In this document: positions 17,400 to 25,467 of the stretch, piece after piece
Layout: each line of letters begins with the position of its first letter
Numbering within the stretch: the stretch's first letter is position 1
NCBI GenBank assembly: GCA_000431835.1
Contig: HF987925.1
Span: 1-64,000 of the forward strand
Direction of reading: 5' to 3'
DNA length: 64,000 nt
Source of the DNA: Succinatimonas sp. CAG:777
Lineage (GTDB): Bacteria; Pseudomonadota; Gammaproteobacteria; Enterobacterales; Succinivibrionaceae
Program-made: the position numbers and the translations under genes
Notes under the pieces: generated by a model
Databases searched by the model: none
Told to the model about the DNA's origin: nothing
Seen by the model: only the letters and a program-made list of their open reading frames with translations

Positions 17400-18548
17400 C
17401 TAATTATTCCTCTGTGCATTGTTAATCTTTTTAATTCTCTTTTGCTCATACATGCGTCTATCAGCGATTTTGATGATGTCGTTCATAGAAGCATTTGGAA
17501 TATCCAAACTTGTAGTTCCTAAAGAGAATTTTACCTTAAATTCAGAAAAGTTAGCCGTAGCTTTTTCATCTAACAGCATTGACAGTGTTAATACCATCTT
17601 GTCGTAGTCTTCTTTATTTGAGTGACCTGAGATTATGGCAAATTCGTCACCGCCTAAACGAGCGATAAAAGAACGAGTCTGCGCACCTACTTCACGCATT
17701 GCCTCAGCAACAGTTCTTAAAGCAAGATCTCCTACAACATGCCCGTAATTATCATTGATCTTTTTAAATTCATCAACGTCAATGTAGGTTAGGTACATAT
17801 TAGAACGATTCACAGATGAGGACATCATTACTGTAGATAAGTACTTTTTAAAGCGGTTTCTATTGTTAAGTCCTGTTAGAGCATCAATGAACACTCTATC
17901 CTCATGAATGTTAATGAAGGTAATGATGCAGAAAACTGTTTCTGTAACATAGAAAATATTGCTCATGTTGTAAAATGTAAAAGTCTGAATACCACCACAG
18001 ATTAGAGTTTGAATGGTAAGGAACATAGCATATTTTTTAAGTTCACTGTTTGAAGATAATAGAATTGTAGTCAAACATAGTGCAAGGGATGCTGTTGAGT
18101 ACAAAGCTACCAAGATATCCATTACAAAGGTGTAGCTACCCTTTACAGGATCTCCGAACAGATTTAATTTAAAAAGAATTGGCATGAAAAGAGAAGCACA
18201 AGCCATCAGAGTAACAATTACCAAAGGAGCTTTTTTCAAATAAATTATTAAGCCTTGATTAAGGTAATGACTGTAACCTAGTTTTTCAAATACAAAGTGT
18301 AGCCACCAGTATGGGATGAAGATCCAAAGTACTGACTCAATTACATACAGTACCTGATGCACTTCAGCGTAATTTGTATAAGGTACAATTGACTCTATGT
18401 AATGCATAGAACAGCAGACTATGATTGCATAGCAGGTATAAACGAATGGTTGGTTAAATCTGTCATGCTCTCTTGAGAAAGAGCGTACTACTATTACCAT
18501 TAGAAGGATCAGCAGTATATTAATTTCAAACTTAAAGATGTACCACAT
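17400..18548 (-). CDS. Membrane diguanylate cyclase (first of tandem pair)
   Basis: 382 aa with the same architecture as its downstream neighbour: a polytopic membrane region over about residues 1-215, then GGDEF with DALTGLNNRNRFKKYL, YIDVDEFKKINDNYGHVVGD and IARLGGDEFAII (about residue 295). No RxxD inhibitory site is visible before the GGDEF loop. Probably arose by duplication, but the membrane halves have diverged strongly, suggesting different signals. It starts 12 bp after a small secreted protein gene, so the operon order is secreted protein, cyclase, cyclase. Confidence 0.88.
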   Translation of the reverse strand: MWYIFKFEINILLILLMVIVVRSFSREHDRFNQPFVYTCYAIIVCCSMHYIESIVPYTNYAEVHQVLYVIESVLWIFIPYWWLHFVFEKLGYSHYLNQGLIIYLKKAPLVIVTLMACASLFMPILFKLNLFGDPVKGSYTFVMDILVALYSTASLALCLTTILLSSNSELKKYAMFLTIQTLICGGIQTFTFYNMSNIFYVTETVFCIITFINIHEDRVFIDALTGLNNRNRFKKYLSTVMMSSSVNRSNMYLTYIDVDEFKKINDNYGHVVGDLALRTVAEAMREVGAQTRSFIARLGGDEFAIISGHSNKEDYDKMVLTLSMLLDEKATANFSEFKVKFSLGTTSLDIPNASMNDIIKIADRRMYEQKRIKKINNAQRNN

Positions 18549-18560
18549 AAAGGCTATTCA

Positions 18561-19079
18561 CTATTTTAATTTTTTAAAGGCATTAGATACGGAACCTGCC
18601 TGATCTTTAAACAAATTAGAATCACCGTTTTCTTTCTTTTTATCTAGCACCTTATATTTTTTCTTCTGAGTCTTCTTTTTATCAAAGCTAGACATTAAAC
18701 CTTGTTCAAGATTTTGACTTTGTTTCTTTTTAAAGCCACCGTTCTTTCTCTCTGCAAGTATCTCTTCACCATGTTCCCTTGCATTTTCAAGATTCATCGA
18801 ACGCTTTAACTCTTTCAAATTAGGATCAACTGGTGCCACATAATTACGATAAAGAATAGCTTCTTGAGTTTTTCTTCTAATTACAGACTCAAGTAATCTA
18901 TCTTTTGGAGACTTAGAAGCTTCTTTTTGCAACAAAAAAGAATTGTTCTTCTCTACTAACTCTAAAAGAGAAGAATCAATATCGATTTCATTTGCATATG
19001 TGTTTTCTGATGTAAAACTTACTGCAAAGAGTATGGATAAAACAGAGACAACACACAGAAGGTTCTTTTTACATTGCAT
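18561..19079 (-). CDS. Small secreted, highly charged protein of unknown function
   Basis: 172 aa from the ATG at 19079, preferred over the GTG at 19091 because GAGG lies 7 nt before it. A signal peptide with a likely cut after NTYA is followed by a Lys/Glu-rich, mostly helical mature protein with KKKQ and KKKTQKKK tracts. No known domain. It resembles the proteins at 20580 and 21338 in size, charge and weak shared blocks (for example NYVAPVDPN here against LYDKVDPKK at 21338, and GEEILAERK against GEQILENK). First gene of the operon with two diguanylate cyclases, so it may be a periplasmic partner of c-di-GMP signalling (inference). Confidence 0.55.
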   Translation of the reverse strand: MQCKKNLLCVVSVLSILFAVSFTSENTYANEIDIDSSLLELVEKNNSFLLQKEASKSPKDRLLESVIRRKTQEAILYRNYVAPVDPNLKELKRSMNLENAREHGEEILAERKNGGFKKKQSQNLEQGLMSSFDKKKTQKKKYKVLDKKKENGDSNLFKDQAGSVSNAFKKLK

Positions 19080-19443
19080 ACAAAACCTCACAGTCCAAAT
19101 TATTATATGCTTTAAGCCTCAATAAAATCAGTGAACCTTCTTGCAAAAAGTAGTAATTTTTTTTTGAATAATACTTTATACAAATAGCATATTATTCAAA
19201 TTTTTTTGATTTTATTGATTGAATTTTTTTTAATGTCCTCTTAGCTTAATGCACCATTGAATTCGTACGCTTAAGCTTTAGTCATTTTAAGAAATTTTGG
19301 AAATAATTTAAAAGACGACTTCATTGTTCTTAATATTCATTGCAGTGACATGAATTTATCTTAATTAACAAAAAAAGATGTTTAAAAAAAGTGATATCAA
19401 AGGTAAAATCTTCACAATTACTATATATTAAGGATAATCAGAA
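19080..19443. promoter_or_regulatory. Divergent promoter region with an 11-bp inverted repeat
   Basis: About 360 bp between the cyclase operon and asnA. It has several poly-T tracts and a perfect inverted repeat TTTGAATAATA/TATTATTCAAA at 19163-19173 and 19190-19200 with a 16-nt loop, flanked by T-runs. The element could be an operator for the divergent genes or an AT-rich hairpin. No gene was found. AAGGAT before 19444 is the asnA ribosome site. Confidence 0.45.
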
Positions 19444-20481
19444 ATGAGTAATCTAATCATTCCAAAGGACTACACTCCACTCTTAGACAAAATTCAAACA
19501 GAAAAAGGAATTAAGTTAATCAAAGACTTCTTTCAGCAGAATCTTGCTACAGAGCTTCGTTTACGCCGTGTTACTGCACCTTTATTTGTATTAAAAGGCT
19601 TAGGTATCAATGACGATTTAAATGGTATTGAAAGAGCGGTTACCTTCCCTATTAAAGATTTAAATGATCAGAAAGCTGAAGTTGTACACTCTTTAGCAAA
19701 ATGGAAGAGACTGACCCTTGGAGAGTTAAAGATTGGGCCAGGCTACGGCATTTATACCGATATGAATGCTATTCGTGCTGACGAAGAACTGGATAATCTT
19801 CATTCACTGTATGTTGATCAATGGGACTGGGAAGAGGTTATCACTAAAGAAGATAGAAATCTTACCTTTTTAAAGAACATTGTAAGACGTATCTATTCAG
19901 CTATTTTAAGAACTGAGTATTTAGCATGTGAGAGCTATGAGAACATCAAGCCATTCTTACCACAGGAAATTACCTTTGTTCATGCTGAAGAGCTTTTACA
20001 GATGTACCCTAATAAGACTCCAAAAGAGCGTGAAGATCTAATCTGTAAGAAATATGGTGCTGTATTCTTAATGGGCATCGGTGGTAAGCTGTCAAATGGC
20101 GAGAAGCACGATGGTAGAGCTCCTGACTATGATGACTGGTCTACTAAGAATGAAGACGGCAAATTTGGCTTAAACGGTGATATCTTAATTTGGTATCCAA
20201 TCTTAAATCGTTCATTCGAATTATCTTCAATGGGTATCCGTGTGGATATCGAAGCTTTAAACCGCCAGCTACGCCTAGAGAATAAAGAAGAACGTAAAGA
20301 GCTTTACTTCCACAAGAAGTTATTAAAAGGAGAATTACCATTAACAATTGGTGGCGGTATTGGTCAGAGCAGACTTTGTATGGTTCTTTTACACAAGGCT
20401 CATATTGGAGAAATTCAGGCAAGTATTTGGCCTGAGAAAATGAGAGAAGAGTGTGCAAAACACAACATGCCTCTAATCTAA
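19444..20481 (+). CDS. asnA: Aspartate-ammonia ligase (asparagine synthetase A)
   Basis: 345 aa, slightly longer than E. coli AsnA (330). A class II aminoacyl-tRNA-synthetase-like enzyme making asparagine from aspartate, ammonia and ATP. Seen: FFQQNLATELRLRRVTAPLFV, AVTFPI, AEVVHSLAKWKRLTL, YTDMNAIRADEELDNLHS and the C-terminal PLTIGGGIGQSRLCMVLL ATP-binding stretch. AAGGAT precedes the start. Monocistronic with a strong terminator; AsnC, its usual regulator in enterobacteria, is not in the window. Confidence 0.95.
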   Translation: MSNLIIPKDYTPLLDKIQTEKGIKLIKDFFQQNLATELRLRRVTAPLFVLKGLGINDDLNGIERAVTFPIKDLNDQKAEVVHSLAKWKRLTLGELKIGPGYGIYTDMNAIRADEELDNLHSLYVDQWDWEEVITKEDRNLTFLKNIVRRIYSAILRTEYLACESYENIKPFLPQEITFVHAEELLQMYPNKTPKEREDLICKKYGAVFLMGIGGKLSNGEKHDGRAPDYDDWSTKNEDGKFGLNGDILIWYPILNRSFELSSMGIRVDIEALNRQLRLENKEERKELYFHKKLLKGELPLTIGGGIGQSRLCMVLLHKAHIGEIQASIWPEKMREECAKHNMPLI

Positions 20482-20503
20482 CCACAAGAAATTAAAGAAA
20501 AGG

Positions 20504-20536
20504 AAAGGCAGATCTTAAAAAAATCTGCCTTTTTTG
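20504..20536 (+). terminator. Rho-independent terminator of asnA
   Basis: Perfect 10-bp stem AAAGGCAGAT/ATCTGCCTTT (20504-20513 and 20523-20532) with T-run, 22 bp after the stop. Confidence 0.9.
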
Positions 20537-20579
20537 TAAGTAGAAACTTCAACAAACTTACCCCTTAGCTCTTAGAGCC

Positions 20580-21104
20580 TCATTCTTTATTTACCTTTTC
20601 AATTTTACCAATTGATTTCTTTTCCACAATAACTGTTTCAGAATTGCTCTCTAAAAGGTTCTTCTTTAATTCCTCTTTTTGTTCGTACTTCATAGCATCT
20701 TTATGAGAAATCTTAGAATCAGAATCAAGTAGCATATTGCTGTTGACCCATTCCTGGAAGGCTTTTGTGCGCTCATCAGCATCATTTTGAACGTTATTGA
20801 CAAGTTTTTCTGATTCTGTTTCGCTTTGTACACTGTCAGATTTATTTCTTAAAACATTGTAATAGTCAACTCTATCAATATTTGCTTGATTTTTCTGTTT
20901 GTCCAAAGCTCTTCTTTGAAGAGAATGAGCCTGATCCTGCTTTAAAGACTCTCTTAAACGAGCCCTCTTAAGATCTAATTCCTGCTTTTTCAAAGACTGT
21001 TCTGTCTGCGCATTTTCATCACTACCTGCATCAGCATTAGCAACAAACACAGTGGATACCAATGAAAGCAAAGTTGCGACAGATATCTTAAAAATTAACT
21101 TCAT
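20580..21104 (-). CDS. Small exported charged protein, DW/EW-LL motif family
   Basis: 174 aa. A clear signal peptide (MKLIFKISVATLLSLVSTVFVANA, cut after ANA) precedes a strongly charged, helix-rich mature chain with repeated Lys/Gln/Arg heptad-like stretches. No recognised domain. Residues FQEWVNSNMLLDSDSK match LSDWMKQNALLNDDEK at the C-terminus of the protein encoded just upstream at 21338, giving a shared motif [DE]W[VM]xxNxLLx[DS]D. This is evidence of a local paralogous family. A periplasmic location is expected; function unknown. Confidence 0.55.
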   Translation of the reverse strand: MKLIFKISVATLLSLVSTVFVANADAGSDENAQTEQSLKKQELDLKRARLRESLKQDQAHSLQRRALDKQKNQANIDRVDYYNVLRNKSDSVQSETESEKLVNNVQNDADERTKAFQEWVNSNMLLDSDSKISHKDAMKYEQKEELKKNLLESNSETVIVEKKSIGKIEKVNKE

Positions 21105-21263
21105 ATATTACTAGCTGAAAAGCCAAACTTAACGTTACTTGTTGCTTATATTTTCAGTATAGTGTGAATAAGTTAAAAATTCATCAAAATGAGAATGAAT
21201 TTTATTTTGAAATTCGATGATCAAATTAAGAGCAATGACTGTCTGTTTTAAAGGTATGAGACT

Positions 21264-21293
21264 AAAATATGTATATTTTATTATACATATTTT
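21264..21293 (-). terminator. AT-only 12-bp inverted repeat, terminator or operator
   Basis: Perfect repeat AAAATATGTATA/TATACATATTTT (21264-21275 and 21282-21293) with a 6-nt loop, between the two small minus-strand genes. Read on the minus strand it ends in TTTT after the gene at 21338, so a weak terminator is likely. An operator for the gene at 20580 is the alternative. Confidence 0.45.
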
Positions 21294-21337
21294 TTCTTGC
21301 ATGGACAATTTGGATAAAGATTAAGAGAAAATTAGAA

Positions 21338-21805
21338 CTATTTCTCATCATCATTTAAGAGTGCGTTCTGCTTCATCCAATCAGACAGACCTTTAGCCTT
21401 TACTTTGCCTGTCTTGTTTTTAATGCGAGAACCATCAGAACTGTTTGCAGATGCTGTTGAAGATATTCCTTTATTTTCCAAAATTTGTTCGCCTCTTTTT
21501 CTAGAGGTATCTTCCTGGAAATTCTGTTGTTTTTTGGGATCAACTTTATCATAGAGATTTTCTTGACTTATATATTGAGAGCTTCTAACTCTAAGTTTCA
21601 TCTGCTCATAAGTCTTAGAGTTCTCTATCTGCTGGCGCAGAAAATACCTTTTATCGTTATTCTCCTGTGTGCTGTATTCAGATACAGAGCTAGGATAAGA
21701 GTACTGTCTCGGATAGAGGAAAAAATCAGAAATAATGACAACCACCATCAGACCTAAGCCCAGTCTGATTGCCATTTTTCTTCTTTTAAATAGGCCTGAA
21801 TCCAA
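21338..21805 (-). CDS. Small membrane-anchored charged protein, DW/EW-LL motif family
   Basis: 155 aa with a TTG start, accepted because GAGGAAA sits about 6 nt upstream and no in-frame ATG precedes the membrane segment. A single N-terminal hydrophobic segment (about residues 11-28) follows KRRK, so the protein is probably anchored in the inner membrane with its charged tail in the periplasm. It ends with LSDWMKQNALLNDDEK, matching the paralogue at 20580. No known domain; function unknown. It lies 31 bp downstream of the yciO-type gene and could be co-transcribed with it. Confidence 0.5.
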   Translation of the reverse strand: MDSGLFKRRKMAIRLGLGLMVVVIISDFFLYPRQYSYPSSVSEYSTQENNDKRYFLRQQIENSKTYEQMKLRVRSSQYISQENLYDKVDPKKQQNFQEDTSRKRGEQILENKGISSTASANSSDGSRIKNKTGKVKAKGLSDWMKQNALLNDDEK

Positions 21806-21836
21806 TTTGATTTCCTCTTAAAACCTATTACCAATA

Positions 21837-22460
21837 CTATTCGAAATCAGATACGTCACCTGATCCGTAGCGAGCAACCTCTGGTACACCATCGTTAAAC
21901 ACTATAACAGAAGTTGGACTTGGTGAGAGTACACCGCCATCTACGATTACATCCACTACAGAACCAATTTCATCATTGATGGTTACAGGATCGGATTCTG
22001 CCTCTTCATGCTCAGGTAGAATTAAAGAGCAACTCATCAATGGTTCATTTAATTCAGAAACAATAGCACTCACAATTGCATTATTAGGAACTCTAATACC
22101 AATTGTTTTTCTCTTTTCGTTCATTAAACGGCGAGGTACTTCCTTAGTGGCTGGAAGAATAAAAGTATAAGCTCCTGGTGTATGATTCTTTAAAAGTCTA
22201 AATACATTGTTCTCAACTTTTGCATAAGTTGATAACTCAGAAAGATCACGACACAAAAGAGTAAAATTGTGGTGCTTGTCCACCTGTCTAATTCTTGCAA
22301 TTCGCTCCATTGCGTGCTTTTGCTCAAGCTTACAACATAAGGCATAAGCTGAATCAGTAGGAACTACAACTACGCCACCATCATTAAGACATTCACAGAT
22401 CTGTTTTATAAAACGTGGCTGTGGATTGTCTGGGTGAACACTGATAAATTGCGCTGACAT
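21837..22460 (-). CDS. yciO: YciO-type Sua5/YrdC family protein
   Basis: 207 aa. Very similar in layout to E. coli YciO: FISVHPDNPQPRFIKQ, GGVVVVPTDSAYALCCKLE, HNFTLLCRDLSELSTYA, TPGAYTFILPATKEVPRRL and KRKTIGIRVP. Members bind ATP and threonine/carbonate in the YrdC fold. TsaC itself makes the threonylcarbamoyl-AMP for tRNA t6A, whereas the role of YciO is less certain. The EKRKTIGIRVP segment and long insert favour YciO over TsaC. It could be the only family member in this organism, which the window cannot show. Confidence 0.85.
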   Translation of the reverse strand: MSAQFISVHPDNPQPRFIKQICECLNDGGVVVVPTDSAYALCCKLEQKHAMERIARIRQVDKHHNFTLLCRDLSELSTYAKVENNVFRLLKNHTPGAYTFILPATKEVPRRLMNEKRKTIGIRVPNNAIVSAIVSELNEPLMSCSLILPEHEEAESDPVTINDEIGSVVDVIVDGGVLSPSPTSVIVFNDGVPEVARYGSGDVSDFE

Positions 22461-22555
22461 TTAAAATACTCTTTTTCATATCGACAGTTATTTGAAGATC
22501 TTTATCAAATAACCAGTCTTAAAGGATCTCTTTAAAATTCTTTTCTACATAAACA

Positions 22556-22601
22556 AATTGACACCAATTTATAGCAAAAAAGCCATAACATGATGTCAAT
22601 T
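22556..22601 (-). terminator. Long hairpin after the JetD-like gene
   Basis: Nested inverted repeats AATTGACA/TGTCAATT (22556-22563 and 22594-22601) and TTATAGC/GCCATAA (one mismatch) around an A6 loop. It sits between the stop at 22621 and the yciO start, so it probably ends the upstream minus-strand transcript. Confidence 0.4.
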
Positions 22602-22620
22602 CTTGTAAAAATGAGATTTG

Positions 22621-24000
22621 TTACTGATGATTTTCAGTTGTTGCAGGAGACTCTGTAGCTTCTTTAGTCTCTTCTGCTACAACATTCTTTATTTCATCAT
22701 CGTTTGCAGCTTTTTCTACAACAGTCTCTTCTGTTTTAGTTAAAACAGAAGCAACAGGTGCTACATTTTTAACAGTTGCAGGAGTTGACAGATTTGAGTT
22801 TTGCCCTACTACAGTATCTTCAACTGACTCTTCTTTATACTCAATATCAAGAGCATCAAAGATCTCTGAAAGAGGAATTCGCTCTAATGGAAGACGCGCT
22901 TTTCTTCCAAATACACCAGCTGCTAGCATATTGTATAAAGTAGCTTCTTTTGAGTTTAAAGCCATTGAGGTGTTGAGTTCTTCAATTTCAATATCATCAA
23001 ATGACCATAGATCAGAGTTTGCTTCAAAGAACTCCTTGCTCAAGGTAATGCTCTTAGTATTAGGTAAATGAACTCTGAGATTGTTCAATACAGCAAAAGC
23101 CCTCATTTCAATATTTGAAACATAAGCGCACTGAGCATGAGCAATCCATGGAATAGTGCAAACTCTCGAAGTCTGGAAAGGTAAAACTAAACATACCATA
23201 CCAGGTACATCAGGAACAGATAAAGCAGTTGCTAAATCATCAAAAAAAAGAACCTTTCTAGGTTTAATATCAAGCTTAGCTAAATCATCAACGGTAATAC
23301 CAATATCACGTAAACCGCCTACTCTGCTACGTAACAGTTTATCTAATAAAACTAAACGTACGGTTGGAGCTGGAGGAACTAAACCTAACTGTAATAAATC
23401 GCGTCTTAATGGATTTAAATCAAGATACTTGCGCATAAAAGCAAGCACAACATATCTGTATTTTTCAAACCACAAAGTATCAACACCACGAACAGGGATC
23501 TGACGAATCATTGCAGAAGAATCTTTATGAGCGCACAGCCACTTGCATACAAGCAAGAAACGCTCAAAATCCTGATCTTCTAAGGTGGTTAAGGCATGAA
23601 TATTCTCTACAGCAGAATCTAATAACTCAGGTAAAGTTTTCTTTACTGTCTGAAGACGTTTTTGAGCTGAATGGAACTCCACCAAATGACCTGCCCATGC
23701 AGCAAGATCATCTACTTTTTCAAAAACCAAATGAACAGGAACTTCAAATTTTCCTAGATCAGGATAAGTCTTATCCAAAAAGTCTACTTTTCCTGCATTA
23801 AGCTCTTTGTGCCAATCGTTACAAAAACGAACAAACTCGTCTTTATTATTTAGCACATCCTCATCACGAGTAGGAGCACCTAAATAAATTCTTACAGCTT
23901 CAAAATTCTTTTTAGACTTGACTGAATCACTTAGCCAGCCGATTATTCTTTCGTTATAAAGTGCATTAATTTCTGCACGAATGCTGTTGCGTGTTTTCAC
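22621..24000 (-). CDS. Orphan JetD-like protein (DUF3322/DUF2220) with altered Toprim site
   Basis: 459 aa. Residues 164-181 (MIRQIPVRGVDTLWFEKY) and the following VRLVLLDK...GLRDIGITVDDLAKL match the DUF3322-DUF2220 layout of JetD, the nuclease subunit of Wadjet. JetD-type Toprim motifs normally read V-E-N and G-D-I-D; here the equivalents are FDDL (253-256) and SNIEMR (295-300), so key acidic residues are replaced. A Thr/Glu/Val-rich tail of about 60 residues follows. No jetA, jetB or jetC lies nearby, so this is a stand-alone protein. A nuclease role is doubtful; DNA binding is possible. Confidence 0.65.
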   Translation of the reverse strand: MKTRNSIRAEINALYNERIIGWLSDSVKSKKNFEAVRIYLGAPTRDEDVLNNKDEFVRFCNDWHKELNAGKVDFLDKTYPDLGKFEVPVHLVFEKVDDLAAWAGHLVEFHSAQKRLQTVKKTLPELLDSAVENIHALTTLEDQDFERFLLVCKWLCAHKDSSAMIRQIPVRGVDTLWFEKYRYVVLAFMRKYLDLNPLRRDLLQLGLVPPAPTVRLVLLDKLLRSRVGGLRDIGITVDDLAKLDIKPRKVLFFDDLATALSVPDVPGMVCLVLPFQTSRVCTIPWIAHAQCAYVSNIEMRAFAVLNNLRVHLPNTKSITLSKEFFEANSDLWSFDDIEIEELNTSMALNSKEATLYNMLAAGVFGRKARLPLERIPLSEIFDALDIEYKEESVEDTVVGQNSNLSTPATVKNVAPVASVLTKTEETVVEKAANDDEIKNVVAEETKEATESPATTENHQ

Positions 24001-24263
24001 TGCTGTAGCTCCTCAAAACAAGGTCACATTTTTATTATTTTTATATAATTGCAGACTTCAACCCTATCTGCTCATTATCATAGTATAGCATAATGAAAAC
24101 GTTCAAAGATTTGATTTAGCGTCAGATCTCACAAAAGCGCTCACAAATTGAGCATTGTTTTGTTCCGATAAGGTCGCAACTCAAAAGACATATAGCAAAG
24201 CGTGTTTAAAACGAAATTGAAAAGGAGTGTTTTAAGAGCCAAGCTTACTTTTAAAGTCCTGTA

Positions 24264-24746
24264 TTATCTTTTTAACTCTTTTTTAGCTTGTCTTCTCTCT
24301 TTAAAAAAGTCTGAGAGTAAAGCAGAACACTCTTTTTTTAAGATCCCACCTTCAAACATAATCTTATGATTATGTTTAGGATCTGAGATTAAGTTAAAGG
24401 CAGAACCACAGGCTCCTGTCTTTAAATCATAAGCTCCAAAATAGAGATTTTTTAATCTTGCGTGGATAAGAGCCATTGCACACATACAGCAAGGCTCTAA
24501 AGTTACATAAATTGAATAGTCTGGAAAGCGATAATTTGAAACTCTTTGCCCTAAAGCTCTTAGGGCTACGATCTCGGCGTGAGCTGAAGAATCATTAGAG
24601 CTGATAGTCTGGTTGTACCCTGTAGCTACAATGTCACCATCTTTATTTACAATAACTGCACCTACAGGGATCTCACCTATTTTTTTTGCCTTTAATGCCT
24701 CTTGATAGGCTTTTGTCATGTAATAGCTGTGATCACGAATACTCAT
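24264..24746 (-). CDS. tadA: tRNA-specific adenosine deaminase
   Basis: 160 aa, family size. Deaminates A34 to inosine in the wobble position of tRNA-Arg(ACG). Zinc deaminase motifs: HAEIVALRAL (His and catalytic Glu) and PCCMCAMALIHARL (two zinc cysteines). Downstream of dgkA on the same strand with a 37-bp gap, so probably co-transcribed. No oddities apart from a Lys/Arg-rich C-terminus. Confidence 0.93.
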   Translation of the reverse strand: MSIRDHSYYMTKAYQEALKAKKIGEIPVGAVIVNKDGDIVATGYNQTISSNDSSAHAEIVALRALGQRVSNYRFPDYSIYVTLEPCCMCAMALIHARLKNLYFGAYDLKTGACGSAFNLISDPKHNHKIMFEGGILKKECSALLSDFFKERRQAKKELKR

Positions 24747-24783
24747 CAGTAATGCTCTTTATCTGATAAGGTATGGTTGACTG

Positions 24784-25173
24784 CTAAATACAATGGTCAA
24801 CAACAATTAGAACCCAGGTTACTAAAGTTAAAATTAGCATTACAAAAACAGCAGCTGATCCTAAGTCCTTAGCTCTGCCTGACAGTTCATTAAACTCAGT
24901 ACCAATTCTATCTACAACAGCTTCAATACCTGAGTTTAACAGCTCTGCTACAACTGTGAGCCAAGGCATAGAAATTAAAGCAATTAGCTCTAAAGTTGAA
25001 TAACCAAAGTCTGAGAAAAATCTTAAATAAAAAGCAACTAAAGTTAAGATCACACCTAAAAAAATCTCTTGTCTAATCGCAGCTTCGTTTTCAAGACCAG
25101 CTTTAAAGCCCTTCATGCTGTATTTGCCTGCGTTATAAATTCTTACTAAACCTTTTTTCTGAACCTTTGCCAT
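24784..25173 (-). CDS. dgkA: Diacylglycerol kinase
   Basis: 129 aa, three-helix inner-membrane enzyme that phosphorylates diacylglycerol released during membrane-derived glucan and lipopolysaccharide modification. Signature ELLNSGIEAVVDRIGTEFNE and LSGRAKDLGSAAVF carry the conserved acidic and catalytic residues. AAGGAT lies upstream of the ATG. First gene of dgkA-tadA. Confidence 0.94.
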   Translation of the reverse strand: MAKVQKKGLVRIYNAGKYSMKGFKAGLENEAAIRQEIFLGVILTLVAFYLRFFSDFGYSTLELIALISMPWLTVVAELLNSGIEAVVDRIGTEFNELSGRAKDLGSAAVFVMLILTLVTWVLIVVDHCI

Positions 25174-25467
25174 AAGTAATCCTTAAACAAATAGAATTTT
25201 TTAATATTGCTCGCTTATTTAACTACATTTTAAGATCATTCTTTAATGAATTTAGTTTAGTCATTATATGAGATCACACTTGATTTTTATACCTTAAGAA
25301 AGATTTTTAGAAACTTTTATGACACGATTTACTTTCCTGTAAATTATATTTGCTAATTCCTATCAAAGTATTTATTGATAGATTTGTTAGAATTGAATTA
25401 AAAGTAAGCTACCTCAGAGAACGTTAACTTTAGTTTCAGTCAGTCTCAATCATAATTTGGAGTATCT

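Noticed and set aside
18080..18548. Signal peptide on the first diguanylate cyclase
   Set aside because: The hydrophobic N-terminus is the first of several membrane helices rather than a cleavable signal.
19163..19200. ArgR box
   Set aside because: TGAAT and ATTCA halves are present, but the spacing is much larger than the 4 bp of an ARG box.
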